Below are positions 43,513 to 51,208 of a DNA stretch of 64,000 nt, piece by piece. Below the pieces are notes generated by a model, which worked only from the letters and a program-made list of their open reading frames with translations, had not been told where the DNA came from and made no database searches. Made by a program: the position numbers and the translations under genes. How positions within the stretch are numbered: position 1 is the first letter of the stretch; each line of letters opens with the position of its first letter. The stretch lies in NCBI RefSeq assembly GCF_006349365.1, contig NZ_CP040899.1, positions 682,001 through 746,000 of the forward strand. The letters run 5' to 3'. The stretch is from Georgenia wutianyii (GTDB taxonomy: Bacteria > Actinomycetota > Actinomycetes > Actinomycetales > Actinomycetaceae).

Positions 43513-44619
43513 GTGCACCGCCTTCCCCGTCCCGTCGCCGTCCTCCGCGCGCTCGCCGTCGCCGCGCTCGCCGTCGCGGCGGGCGCCGTGCCCGCCACGG
43601 CCGGCCTGCCCTCCACCCCCGCGCCGCCCGGCACCACCTGGGCCCTGGAGCCCGCGGACGGCTCCGAGGCCGACGGCCGCGTCTCCCTGCGCCACGTCCT
43701 CGAGGACGGCGCCTCGGTCGCCGACCACGTCGTCCTCACGAACTTCAGCGACCACGAGGCGACCTTCGCCGTCTACGCCAGCGACGGCATCGTCGACGAG
43801 GCCGGGAGCTTCGACCTCCTGCCGCCCGACACCGAGCCGACCGGCGGCGGGAGCTGGGTGGAGGTCGGGACGGTAACCGGCGCCGAGCCGCGTCCCGGGG
43901 GCGGCATCCTCCTCACGACGCCCGCCGGGTCGAGCACCGTCGTCCCCCTCGAGGTCACCGTGCCGGCCGGCGCCACCCCCGGCGACCACCCGGCCGGCGT
44001 CGTCGCCGAGCTCGTCCAGGGCGGGGACGCCACCCTCCGGATGAGCTCGCGCGTCGGGGTGCGCCTCCACCTGCGCGTGGCCGGGGAGGTCCGCGGCGAG
44101 CTCGGCCCCGACGTCGTCGCGACGTACTCGCCGTCGTGGAACCCGTTCGCCCCCGGCACCGTCACCGTCGACTACACCCTGGAGAACACCGGCAACGTCC
44201 GCGTCGGCGCGGACGTCGACGTCTCGCTCGCCGGCCCGTTCGGGGTGGGCGGGGGCGCGGCGTCCGCCGAGCACCGCGAGGTGCTGCCCGGGCAGGAGCT
44301 CACCGGCACCGTCCGGCTCGAGGCCTGGCCCCTCGTCGTGGGGAGCGGGCAGCTCGTGGCGACCCCGCTGGGGGTGGGGGAGGACGAGCTGCCGGCGCAG
44401 CTGCTGCCCGCCACCGTGGACTTCCGCGTGTGGGCGGTCCCGTGGTCCCAGCTGCTCGTGCTCGCGCTCCTCGCCGCCGCGCCGCTGCTCGTCGTGCGGC
44501 TGCGTCGCCGCTCCGCGGCGCGCGTCCAGGCCCGCATCGACGCCGCGGTCGCCGCCGCCACGGCCGAGGCCGCCGCGGGCGCCGGCCCGGTCGCGGCGGA
44601 AAGCGCCGACGTCCGCTGA
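43513..44619 (+). CDS. DUF916 (WxL-interacting-type) exported membrane-anchored protein
   Basis: 368 residues. Signal peptide (AVLRALAVAALAVAAG), then an Ig-like N-domain with WALEPADGSEADGRVS, ADHVVLTNFSDHEATFAVYASD and VPLEVTVPAGATPGDH, the DUF916 pattern in which the exported domain binds peptidoglycan and WxL partners. A second beta domain (VDYTLENTGNVRVGADVDVS) follows, then a transmembrane helix (SQLLVLALLAAAPLLVV) and a cytoplasmic basic/Ala tail. It probably tethers the ThuA-WxL protein to the surface. GTG 43513 has GAGGA upstream. Confidence 0.8.
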   Translation: MHRLPRPVAVLRALAVAALAVAAGAVPATAGLPSTPAPPGTTWALEPADGSEADGRVSLRHVLEDGASVADHVVLTNFSDHEATFAVYASDGIVDEAGSFDLLPPDTEPTGGGSWVEVGTVTGAEPRPGGGILLTTPAGSSTVVPLEVTVPAGATPGDHPAGVVAELVQGGDATLRMSSRVGVRLHLRVAGEVRGELGPDVVATYSPSWNPFAPGTVTVDYTLENTGNVRVGADVDVSLAGPFGVGGGAASAEHREVLPGQELTGTVRLEAWPLVVGSGQLVATPLGVGEDELPAQLLPATVDFRVWAVPWSQLLVLALLAAAPLLVVRLRRRSAARVQARIDAAVAAATAEAAAGAGPVAAESADVR

Positions 44620-44715
44620 CCTCGGCACCCGCCGGCCGCGGGCCCACCCGCGTGGGGCCGGTGGGGCCGGTGCGTCGACACCTGCGGAGAACATCCCCTC
44701 ATATCACCGCCCGGC

Positions 44716-44744
44716 TTGACTGGGCGGGATGACACGCGTGTAAT
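44716..44744 (+). promoter_or_regulatory. Sigma-70-type promoter upstream of whiB
   Basis: TTGACT (44716-44721), exactly 17 bp, then TGTAAT (44739-44744), followed 25 bp later by ATG 44770. Among the best promoter matches in the window. Confidence 0.7.
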
Positions 44745-44769
44745 TCGGAGGGTACGAACCGGGGCGACG

Positions 44770-45099
44770 ATGGGAAGAGCAGTGTGGAACATTCTTGGTG
44801 ATGGTCCGCTGACCACAGGAGTCCCAGCGGGCACCGTGCAGGACGGTGTGTACCTTCTCGACGACCTCGGCGACGAGGGCGTCCTCGGGTGGCAGGACCG
44901 GGCGCTGTGCGCCCAGACCGACCCCGAGGCCTTCTTCCCGGAGAAGGGCGGGTCCACCCGGGAGGCGAAGCGCGTGTGCACCTCGTGCGAGGTGCGCGTG
45001 GAGTGCCTGGAGTACGCGCTCGCCAACGACGAGCGGTTCGGGATCTGGGGCGGGCTGTCCGAGCGGGAGCGCCGCAAGCTCAAGCGCCGGGCCGTCTGA
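44770..45099 (+). CDS. whiB: WhiB-family iron-sulfur transcriptional regulator
   Basis: 109 residues, a Wbl protein binding a [4Fe-4S] cluster through Cys47, Cys70, Cys73 and Cys79 (RALCAQTDPEAFFPEKGG, VCTSCEVRVECLEYAL). FGIWGGLSERERRKLKRRA carries the G-[VI]-W-G-G turn and basic C-terminus used for DNA/sigma contact. It is closest to WhiB/WhiB2 of Streptomyces and WhmD, needed for sporulation septation or division. The N-terminus is about 20-30 residues longer than usual; a later start is possible. The next gene begins 3 bp after its stop, so the regulator is co-translated with the glycosyltransferase-membrane protein. Confidence 0.9.
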   Translation: MGRAVWNILGDGPLTTGVPAGTVQDGVYLLDDLGDEGVLGWQDRALCAQTDPEAFFPEKGGSTREAKRVCTSCEVRVECLEYALANDERFGIWGGLSERERRKLKRRAV

Positions 45100-45102
45100 T
45101 CG

Positions 45103-48100
45103 TTGGTCACGGACGACTCTGACGCCGGGAGCGTCGCGACGCTGGCCGTCGTGGTCAGCCCCGGCGTCTCGGTGTACCTCCCGCGCACGCTGCGCGGCCT
45201 GGCCGAGCAGACCCGTCCCGTCGGGACGGTCCTCGTCGTCGACACCAGCGCACCCGGCCGCGAGATGGGCACCGGCGTGCCCGTGCACGACGCGATCGAC
45301 GCCGCCGGCCTGCGCGCCGTCTCCACCGTGCGCGTCCTGCGCATCCCGGCCCCCCGCACCTTCGGCGCAGCCGTGCGCGCCGCGCTCGCCGACCACGAGC
45401 AGCACCTCGCCGAGCAGGCCCGCCGCCAGGAGCGCCCCGCGCCGCCGCCGGCCCGCTGGCTGTGGCTCCTCCACGACGACTCCGCCCCCGAGCCGCGCGC
45501 CCACGCCGCGCTCCTGCGCGCGGGGGAGTCCGGGCCTTCCGTCGCCGTCGCCGGTCCCAAGCAGCGTGACTGGGCCCGCCCCGACCTGCTCCTCGAGGTC
45601 GGCATCCGGGCCACCGCCACCGGTCGCCGGGTGCCCGACGTCGAGGACGGCGAGATCGACCAGGGCCAGCACGACTCCCGCGAGGACGTGCTCGGCGTCG
45701 GCACCGCCGGCGCCCTCGTCCGCCGCGAGGTCTGGGACCAGCTCGGCGGCCCCGACCCCTCGCTCGGCCCGTACGGCGACGGCCTGGACCTGTCCCAGCG
45801 CGCGTGGCTGGCCGGCCACCGCGTCGTCCTCGTCCCCGGTGCCGTCGTCCACCACGCCCGCGCCTCCTACCAGGGGCTGCGCGACCTCTCCAGCCCCCGA
45901 CCGGACCCGCAGACGGCGCCCGACCCGCGCCGCTCGTTCGCCGCCCGGCGCCGCTCCCAGCTCTTCCTCTGGCTCACCACGACCCCGTGGTACCTGCTGC
46001 CGCTCGTCGTGCTCGCCGTCCTCGCGCTCGCCCCGGCGCGGGCGCTGTGGCGCCTCACGACCAAGGAGATCGGCCTCGTCGGCGCCGAGATGCGGTCCGC
46101 GGCCGAGGTGCTCGCCGGACCGGCCGCGATCTGGCGGGCCCGCCGCCGCCACCGCCTCACCCGCACGGTGCCGCTGCGCTACCTGCGCCCGCTGCGGTCC
46201 ACCTGGCGCGACGTCGCGCGGGCCAGGCACGAGGAACGACGCTCGCAGGCAGCCGCCCGGGCCCACCGGGTCGCCCCGAGCGAGCTGGAGCTGCGCGAGC
46301 GGGCCGCCCTCGCCCGCCGCCGTCGCGGCGCCCTCGGCCTGCTCCTCCTCGGCCTCACCGCCGTCGCGCTCGTCGCCTTCGGTCCGCTCCTCACCGAGGG
46401 GGCCCTGCGCGGCGGGGCCCTCGCCACCCTCGACGCCACCGCCGGCGGCGTGTGGAGCGCCGCCACGTCCGCCTGGGTGGCCGCCGGGCTCGGGCACGCA
46501 GGTCCGCCCGACCCGCTGCTCGCGGTCCTCGCCCTCGCGATGACGCCGCTCGCCCCCTTCGGCGCCGGCGGCAACGCCCTCACGGCGGCGGTGCTCGTCC
46601 TGGCCGTCCCGCTCGCCGGCACCGGCGCGTGGTTCGCCGCCGGTGCCGCCACCCGCTCGGTCCTCCTGCGCGCCTGGGCCGCGGCCGTGTGGGCGCTGGC
46701 CCCCGCCCTCCTCGTCGGCGTCGGGCAGGGCCGGCTCGGGGCCGTCCTGGCCCACCTGCTCCTGCCGTGGGCCGCGCTCGGGGTGGCCCGGGCCGTGGGC
46801 GTCCAGCGTCGCGACGTCATCCTCCCCGGCATCGCCGACGCGCGACGGGACGACGACGAGCCCGACGCCGCCGACCGGCCCACCGTCGGCGCGCCCGCGC
46901 TCACCTCGGTGCGCCCCTCCGGCGGCTCGATCGCCGCGGCCGCCGGCGCTGGCCTCGCCCTGGCCGTCGTCACCGCCGGTGCGCCGGTCCTGCTCCCGGC
47001 CGCCCTCCTCGTCCTCCTCGGCCTTGCCCTGGCCGTCCCGCGCCGCCGCCGGCTGCTCGTGCTCGTCGCCGTGCCGCCCGTGCTCCTGCTCGGCCCGCTC
47101 CTCACCGCCGCGCTGAGCAGCACCTCGACGGGCGGCTGGCGCGCGCTCGTCGCCGACCCGGGCCTCCCGCTCGCCGCCGACCCGGGCGCCTCCTGGCTCG
47201 CCGCGCTCGGCTGGCCGACGGCGCTGCCCGCGCTCGTCGGGCCCTGGGTCCTCGCCCTCGCCGGCGGGGCCGCCGTGGCGGCCGCCGCGGTGCTCGCGCT
47301 CCTGCGCGGCACGGGCCGGGCCCGCGCCGTGCGCGCCGGGTGGCTCGCCGTCCTCGCCGGCCTGGCCACCGCCCTCGTGTCCTCCCGCACGCCCGTGGGC
47401 GTCGGCGCCGACCTCGCCGGCGAGGCGAGCGTCGTCACCGGCTGGGGTGGGCCGGGCACCTCCCTCGCCCTCCTCGGGCTCCTCGTCGCGGCGACGGCCG
47501 CCGCCGACGGCATGCGCGGGTCGCTCACCGCCCACAGCTTCGGCTGGCGCCACCTCCTCGTCGGCGCCGTCGTCGCCGTCATGGTCCTCGGGCCGCTGGC
47601 CACCACCGGCTCCTGGCTCGCCACCGTCCTGCGCGGCGAGGAGCCGGCGCTCCTCGCCCTCGCGGGACGCGACGCCCCGGCCGTCCCCGCGCTCGCCCGC
47701 GAGCTGCAGAACGGCCCGGAGCGCTCGCGCGTCCTCGCGCTCCACGCCGAGGGCGGCGCCGTGCGCGCCGAGGTGTGGCGCCACGCCGGGCCCCAGCTCA
47801 CCGGGGAGGCCGCCGTCGTCGACGTCCGCGGTCTCACTCCCGGCGGGCAGCCCGCCGAGCCGGACGCCGCGTCCGCCGAGCTCGCCGCGCTCACCGCCGA
47901 GCTCGCCACCGGCACCGCGCCCGCCGCCGGCGAGCAGCTCGGCCGGCTCGCCGTCGGCGTCGTGCTCGTCCCGCCGCTCACCGACCCGGAGGCCGCCGCC
48001 ACCCGTCAGGAGCTCATCGCGCGCCTCGACGCCACCGCCGGCCTCGAGCGGGTGACCGAGAACGCCAGCGGCGTCATCTGGCGCACCTCCCGGTCCTCGA

Positions 48101-48468
48101 CGCAGCCCGCCGCGGCGCAGGCGGTGTCCCGGGCGCGGGTCCTCGACGCCGACGGCACCGTCCTCGCGCCGCTGCCGGCCGGCGAGGTCACCGTCTCCAC
48201 CCGCGTGCCCGCCGGGCCCGAGGGGCGCACCGTCGTCCTCGCCGAGCGTGCCGACACGGCGTGGCGCGCGACCTACAACGGCCGCCCGGTCCGCGCGACC
48301 ACCGACGGGTGGCGTCAGGCCTTCGAGATCCCCGCACACACCGGCGTGCTCGAGATCGGCTACGAGCCGCCGTGGCAGCTGCCGTGGCGCGTCGCGCAGG
48401 CGGTGGGCCTGGGCCTGGCCGTCCTGCTCGCCGTGCCGGTCCGCCGCCGCCGGGAGGAGCACGCATGA
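45103..48468 (+). CDS. GT2 domain fused to a large multi-membrane domain
   Basis: 1121 residues. Residues 1 to about 250 form a GT2 domain (LAVVVSPGVSVYLPRTL, WLWLLHDDSAPEPRAHAAL, VAVAGPKQRDWARPDLLLEVG, GVGTAGALVRREVWDQLGG, DLSQRAWLAGH), with HDD as the metal site. From about 290 on there are many helices with an exported C-terminal domain (WRATYNGRPVRATTDGWRQAF) and a last helix. The arrangement, and the DUF5719 gene after it, is a conserved actinobacterial pair whose product I do not know. TTG 45103 is the only plausible start just after the whiB stop; no strong ribosome site. Confidence 0.78.
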   Translation: MVTDDSDAGSVATLAVVVSPGVSVYLPRTLRGLAEQTRPVGTVLVVDTSAPGREMGTGVPVHDAIDAAGLRAVSTVRVLRIPAPRTFGAAVRAALADHEQHLAEQARRQERPAPPPARWLWLLHDDSAPEPRAHAALLRAGESGPSVAVAGPKQRDWARPDLLLEVGIRATATGRRVPDVEDGEIDQGQHDSREDVLGVGTAGALVRREVWDQLGGPDPSLGPYGDGLDLSQRAWLAGHRVVLVPGAVVHHARASYQGLRDLSSPRPDPQTAPDPRRSFAARRRSQLFLWLTTTPWYLLPLVVLAVLALAPARALWRLTTKEIGLVGAEMRSAAEVLAGPAAIWRARRRHRLTRTVPLRYLRPLRSTWRDVARARHEERRSQAAARAHRVAPSELELRERAALARRRRGALGLLLLGLTAVALVAFGPLLTEGALRGGALATLDATAGGVWSAATSAWVAAGLGHAGPPDPLLAVLALAMTPLAPFGAGGNALTAAVLVLAVPLAGTGAWFAAGAATRSVLLRAWAAAVWALAPALLVGVGQGRLGAVLAHLLLPWAALGVARAVGVQRRDVILPGIADARRDDDEPDAADRPTVGAPALTSVRPSGGSIAAAAGAGLALAVVTAGAPVLLPAALLVLLGLALAVPRRRRLLVLVAVPPVLLLGPLLTAALSSTSTGGWRALVADPGLPLAADPGASWLAALGWPTALPALVGPWVLALAGGAAVAAAAVLALLRGTGRARAVRAGWLAVLAGLATALVSSRTPVGVGADLAGEASVVTGWGGPGTSLALLGLLVAATAAADGMRGSLTAHSFGWRHLLVGAVVAVMVLGPLATTGSWLATVLRGEEPALLALAGRDAPAVPALARELQNGPERSRVLALHAEGGAVRAEVWRHAGPQLTGEAAVVDVRGLTPGGQPAEPDAASAELAALTAELATGTAPAAGEQLGRLAVGVVLVPPLTDPEAAATRQELIARLDATAGLERVTENASGVIWRTSRSSTQPAAAQAVSRARVLDADGTVLAPLPAGEVTVSTRVPAGPEGRTVVLAERADTAWRATYNGRPVRATTDGWRQAFEIPAHTGVLEIGYEPPWQLPWRVAQAVGLGLAVLLAVPVRRRREEHA

Positions 48469-50030
48469 GCACCGAGACCACGGGTGGGCGGCGGGTGCTG
48501 CGCCGCGTCGCCACCGTCCTCACCGGCGGCGCCCTCCTCGCGGCCTCCGCCGGCGTGGCGGTCGGCGGTGACCTGTGGCCGGTGGAGGCGCAGCCCGTCG
48601 CGGAGACCGTCGTCCCCGTCGCCGCCACCACCCTCCTCCAGGTGTGCCCCGGCCCTCCGCGCCTCGCCACCGAGGTCGCCGGGCAGGACCTGGGCTACGA
48701 CGAGTTCGACCCCGAGGGCTCGGGCACGACCACGCTCGTCGAGGTCGTGAGCGTCGCCCGCGACGGCCTGGCGCCCGCCCCGCTGCGGCTGTGGCCCGGG
48801 CTCGACGCCGACGCCGGGGACGACGTCCCCAGCGGCGGGCAGGCGCGGGTCGAGCAGGCTGCCGACACCAGGGAGGCGACCGTCCTGGAGGCCGAGCCCG
48901 TCGACGGCGTCGTCGCCCTCGCCGCGGGCACGAGCGTGGCCCTCACCGAGGCCGGGGACCTGCGCGGGCTCGTCGCCACCGCCTGCCAGAGCCCGGCCAC
49001 GTCGGCCTGGCTCGTCGGCGGGTCGACCGAGCCGGGTGACAGCACCCAGCTCGTGCTGTCCAACGCCGGGGACACCCCGGCGAGCGTCACGTTGTCCGGC
49101 TGGGGCTCCACCGGGGCCCTCGACCTGTCGACCGCCGGGACGGTCCTCGTGCCCCCGGGCGGGCAGCGGGTCGTCCTTCTCGAGGCGCTCGTCGCCGACC
49201 CGCGCCCCGCCCTCCACGTCGAGTCCTCCGGCGGGTCGGTCACCGCGGTCCTCCAGGACAGCCGCCTGCGCGGCCTCGTCCCGGGCGGCACCGACGTCGT
49301 CGCGCCGTCCGTGGCCCCCGAGGAGGCCGTCGTCGTCCCGGGCATCCACCTCGGCGCGACCTCCGGGCAGGACCTCGACGCGCCCGCCGTCCGGATCGTC
49401 AACCCGGGCGAGGAGACGGCCACCGCCGCCCTCGTCCTGCTCGGGGCCGAGGGCGAGCTCGCGGTGCCCGGCGCCGACGAGCTCGTCCTCGACCCGGGCG
49501 CCGTCGTCGACGTCTCGCTCGCCGGGCTGCCCGAGGGCGCGTGGTCCGCGGTCGTCACCGCCGACCGCCCGCTCACCGCCTCCGCCGTCGTCACCACCGT
49601 CGGCCGTGCCGGTGAGGACGACCCCGGGACCGCGCCCGTCGACCGGGCGTGGGTGCCGGCCACCGCGGCACTGTCGACCGGACTGGTCGCGCTCCCCGGG
49701 GAGCTCGTCACCGCCGCGACGCTCGTCGTCGCCAACCCGGCGACCACCGCCGTGGACGTCGAGCTCGTGCCGGTGCTGCGCGACGGCACCCGCGGCACCC
49801 CGGTCACCCGCACGGTGGAGCCTCGCTCCAGCCTGCGCGAGGACGTCACCGCCCTCGGTGAGGACGTCGCCGCGGTGGAGCTGCACGCCGCGCAGGAGCC
49901 GGTCCACGCGTCGGTCATGCTCACCGCCCGCGGCCCGGACGGCGCTCTCATGTCGGCCGTCCCGCTCACCGAGGACCCCGCCACCGCGCGCGCCGTCACC
50001 CTCGCGCCGGCCCCTGCCTCCCTCGGCTGA
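48465..50030 (+). CDS. DUF5719 family exported protein
   Basis: 521 residues: a signal-anchor (VATVLTGGALLAASAGVAVGG) followed by an all-beta, Val/Ala-rich exterior domain with repeating phrases such as VVPGIHLGATSG, ATAALVLLGAEGELAVPGAD and TLVVANPATTAVDVELVPVL. No catalytic motif is visible. The partner GT2-membrane gene overlaps it by ATGA, so the two probably work together in envelope glycan display. Family recognition rests on the neighbourhood and general makeup. Confidence 0.7.
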   Translation: MSTETTGGRRVLRRVATVLTGGALLAASAGVAVGGDLWPVEAQPVAETVVPVAATTLLQVCPGPPRLATEVAGQDLGYDEFDPEGSGTTTLVEVVSVARDGLAPAPLRLWPGLDADAGDDVPSGGQARVEQAADTREATVLEAEPVDGVVALAAGTSVALTEAGDLRGLVATACQSPATSAWLVGGSTEPGDSTQLVLSNAGDTPASVTLSGWGSTGALDLSTAGTVLVPPGGQRVVLLEALVADPRPALHVESSGGSVTAVLQDSRLRGLVPGGTDVVAPSVAPEEAVVVPGIHLGATSGQDLDAPAVRIVNPGEETATAALVLLGAEGELAVPGADELVLDPGAVVDVSLAGLPEGAWSAVVTADRPLTASAVVTTVGRAGEDDPGTAPVDRAWVPATAALSTGLVALPGELVTAATLVVANPATTAVDVELVPVLRDGTRGTPVTRTVEPRSSLREDVTALGEDVAAVELHAAQEPVHASVMLTARGPDGALMSAVPLTEDPATARAVTLAPAPASLG

Positions 50031-50033
50031 CCG

Positions 50034-50468
50034 TCACAGGTCCTCGGGGTCGCGGCCGAGGAGGTGGGCGACCTGCTCGCGCACGACCTCCTCGACGAGC
50101 ATCGCCAGCTCGGTGGGGTCCTCGCAGCGGGACTGGATGGGCCGGCGGTACAGGACGACGCGGTCGGGCAGGCCCGCCGGCCCGTCTGCCGGGAAGTAGC
50201 GGCCCAGGGCGATCGCGTCGTGCTCCCACGGGCTCGGGTCGGAGGGCGGGACCTCCTCGACGCCGAACTCGACCGTCGCCAGGCGCCGCCCCCAGCGCTT
50301 CTCGAGCTGCTCGACGGCGGCGAGGACGGCGTCGTCGAAGGCCTCGCTGCGGGTACGCCACCCGGGCAGGGTCGGCGGCAGGAGCGGTCCGCGCAGGCCT
50401 CGGCCGCGCCGGTCACGCCGGCGGGCGGGGTGCCGGGCGGGGAGCGCCGGCGTGAGGTCGTCGCGCAC
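50034..50468 (-). CDS. Zincin-like metallopeptidase family protein lacking the HExxH motif
   Basis: 144 residues of the PF06262-type small zincin family: FDDAVLAAVEQLEKRWGRRL, VEFGVEEVPP, DRVVLYRRPIQSRC and AMLVEEVVREQVAHLLGRDPEDL. In catalytic members the last helix is VIHEIAHHFG; here it reads VREQVAHLLG, so the first zinc histidine is arginine and the family may be non-catalytic here. The N-terminal 30 residues are arginine-rich. GTG 50468 is the likely start. It converges with the DUF5719 gene 3 bp apart and is divergent from DUF3499. Confidence 0.75.
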   Translation of the reverse strand: MRDDLTPALPARHPARRRDRRGRGLRGPLLPPTLPGWRTRSEAFDDAVLAAVEQLEKRWGRRLATVEFGVEEVPPSDPSPWEHDAIALGRYFPADGPAGLPDRVVLYRRPIQSRCEDPTELAMLVEEVVREQVAHLLGRDPEDL

Positions 50469-50566
50469 CCCCCGATGCTAGGCCCCGTGCCCGGTTCGCG
50501 CGGTCCGGGCGGCGACCGCGGCGCAGGTCACGGCGTGGCCGGGCGGGTCGTGTCCCCGGGGCGTTG

Positions 50567-50572
50567 TACGGT
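50567..50572 (+). promoter_or_regulatory. Probable -10 element (TACGGT)
   Basis: TACGGT ends 6 bases before GTG 50579, consistent with leaderless transcription and with that start. Confidence 0.4.
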
Positions 50573-50578
50573 CGGGGA

Positions 50579-50986
50579 GTGAGAGCCACCCGCCACTGCA
50601 CGCGTGCCGCCTGCGCCCGACCGGCCGTGGCCACCCTCACCTACGTCTACGCCGACTCGACGGCGGTCCTCGGGCCGCTGGCGACGAACCCGGAGCCGCA
50701 CTCCTACGACCTGTGCCAGGAGCACGCGCACCGGCTCACCGCGCCGCGTGGGTGGGAGGTCGTCCGGCTGGCGACCGAGTTCGTCCCCGCTCCGCCGAGC
50801 GCGGACGACATCGAGGCGCTCGCCGACGCCGTGCGCGAGGCCTCGCGCACGCCCGCCGCGCAGGCCTCCCCGGCTGCCCGCCCCGGCCACACCGCCCCGG
50901 CGCCCGTGACCCACCGGCTCCCCGAGCCGGAGGCCGAGCTGGGCCGCCGCGGGCACCTGCGCGTGCTGCGCGGCGAGAGCGACTGA
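50579..50986 (+). CDS. DUF3499 family protein
   Basis: 135 residues. The first 70 match DUF3499 closely: RHCTRAACARPAVATLTYVY, AVLGPLATNPEPHSYDLCQE and HAHRLTAPRGWEVVRL. Conserved cysteines (CTRAAC, LC) and histidines suggest metal binding; function unknown. The C-terminal part is low-complexity Ala/Pro. GTG 50579 is preferred over a TTG 15 bp upstream because of the -10 spacing. In many actinobacteria this gene is next to a zincin and phosphomannomutase genes; here the Trm112 gene follows after 12 bp. Confidence 0.88.
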   Translation: MRATRHCTRAACARPAVATLTYVYADSTAVLGPLATNPEPHSYDLCQEHAHRLTAPRGWEVVRLATEFVPAPPSADDIEALADAVREASRTPAAQASPAARPGHTAPAPVTHRLPEPEAELGRRGHLRVLRGESD

Positions 50987-50998
50987 CGCCGCAACGCC

Positions 50999-51208
50999 GT
51001 GACCGACGAGCCGCTCGAGCCGTGGGTGCGTGAGGTCCTGCGCTGCCCCGTCACCGGGGCGCCGCTGGTCCCAGGGACGGCCGCCGACGGCAGCCCGGTC
51101 CTCGTCTCCTCCGACCCCGCCCGCCCGCTGGCCTACCCCGTGCGGGACGGCGTTCCCGTCCTGCTCGCCGAGGAGGCCCGGCCGGTGGACGGCTCAGCCC
51201 AGCAGTGA
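50999..51208 (+). CDS. Trm112-family small protein
   Basis: 69 residues: WVREVLRCPVTGAPLVPG, then PLAYPVRDGVPVLLAEEA, the common form of bacterial Trm112-like (PF03966) proteins, which support methyltransferases in eukaryotes and have unknown partners in bacteria. Only one cysteine of the usual zinc set remains. It overlaps the convergent acyltransferase gene by 15 bp. Confidence 0.85.
   Translation: MTDEPLEPWVREVLRCPVTGAPLVPGTAADGSPVLVSSDPARPLAYPVRDGVPVLLAEEARPVDGSAQQ

Noticed and set aside
44627..44673. A GC-rich imperfect stem after the DUF916 gene
   Set aside because: Arms do not pair well enough to call a terminator.
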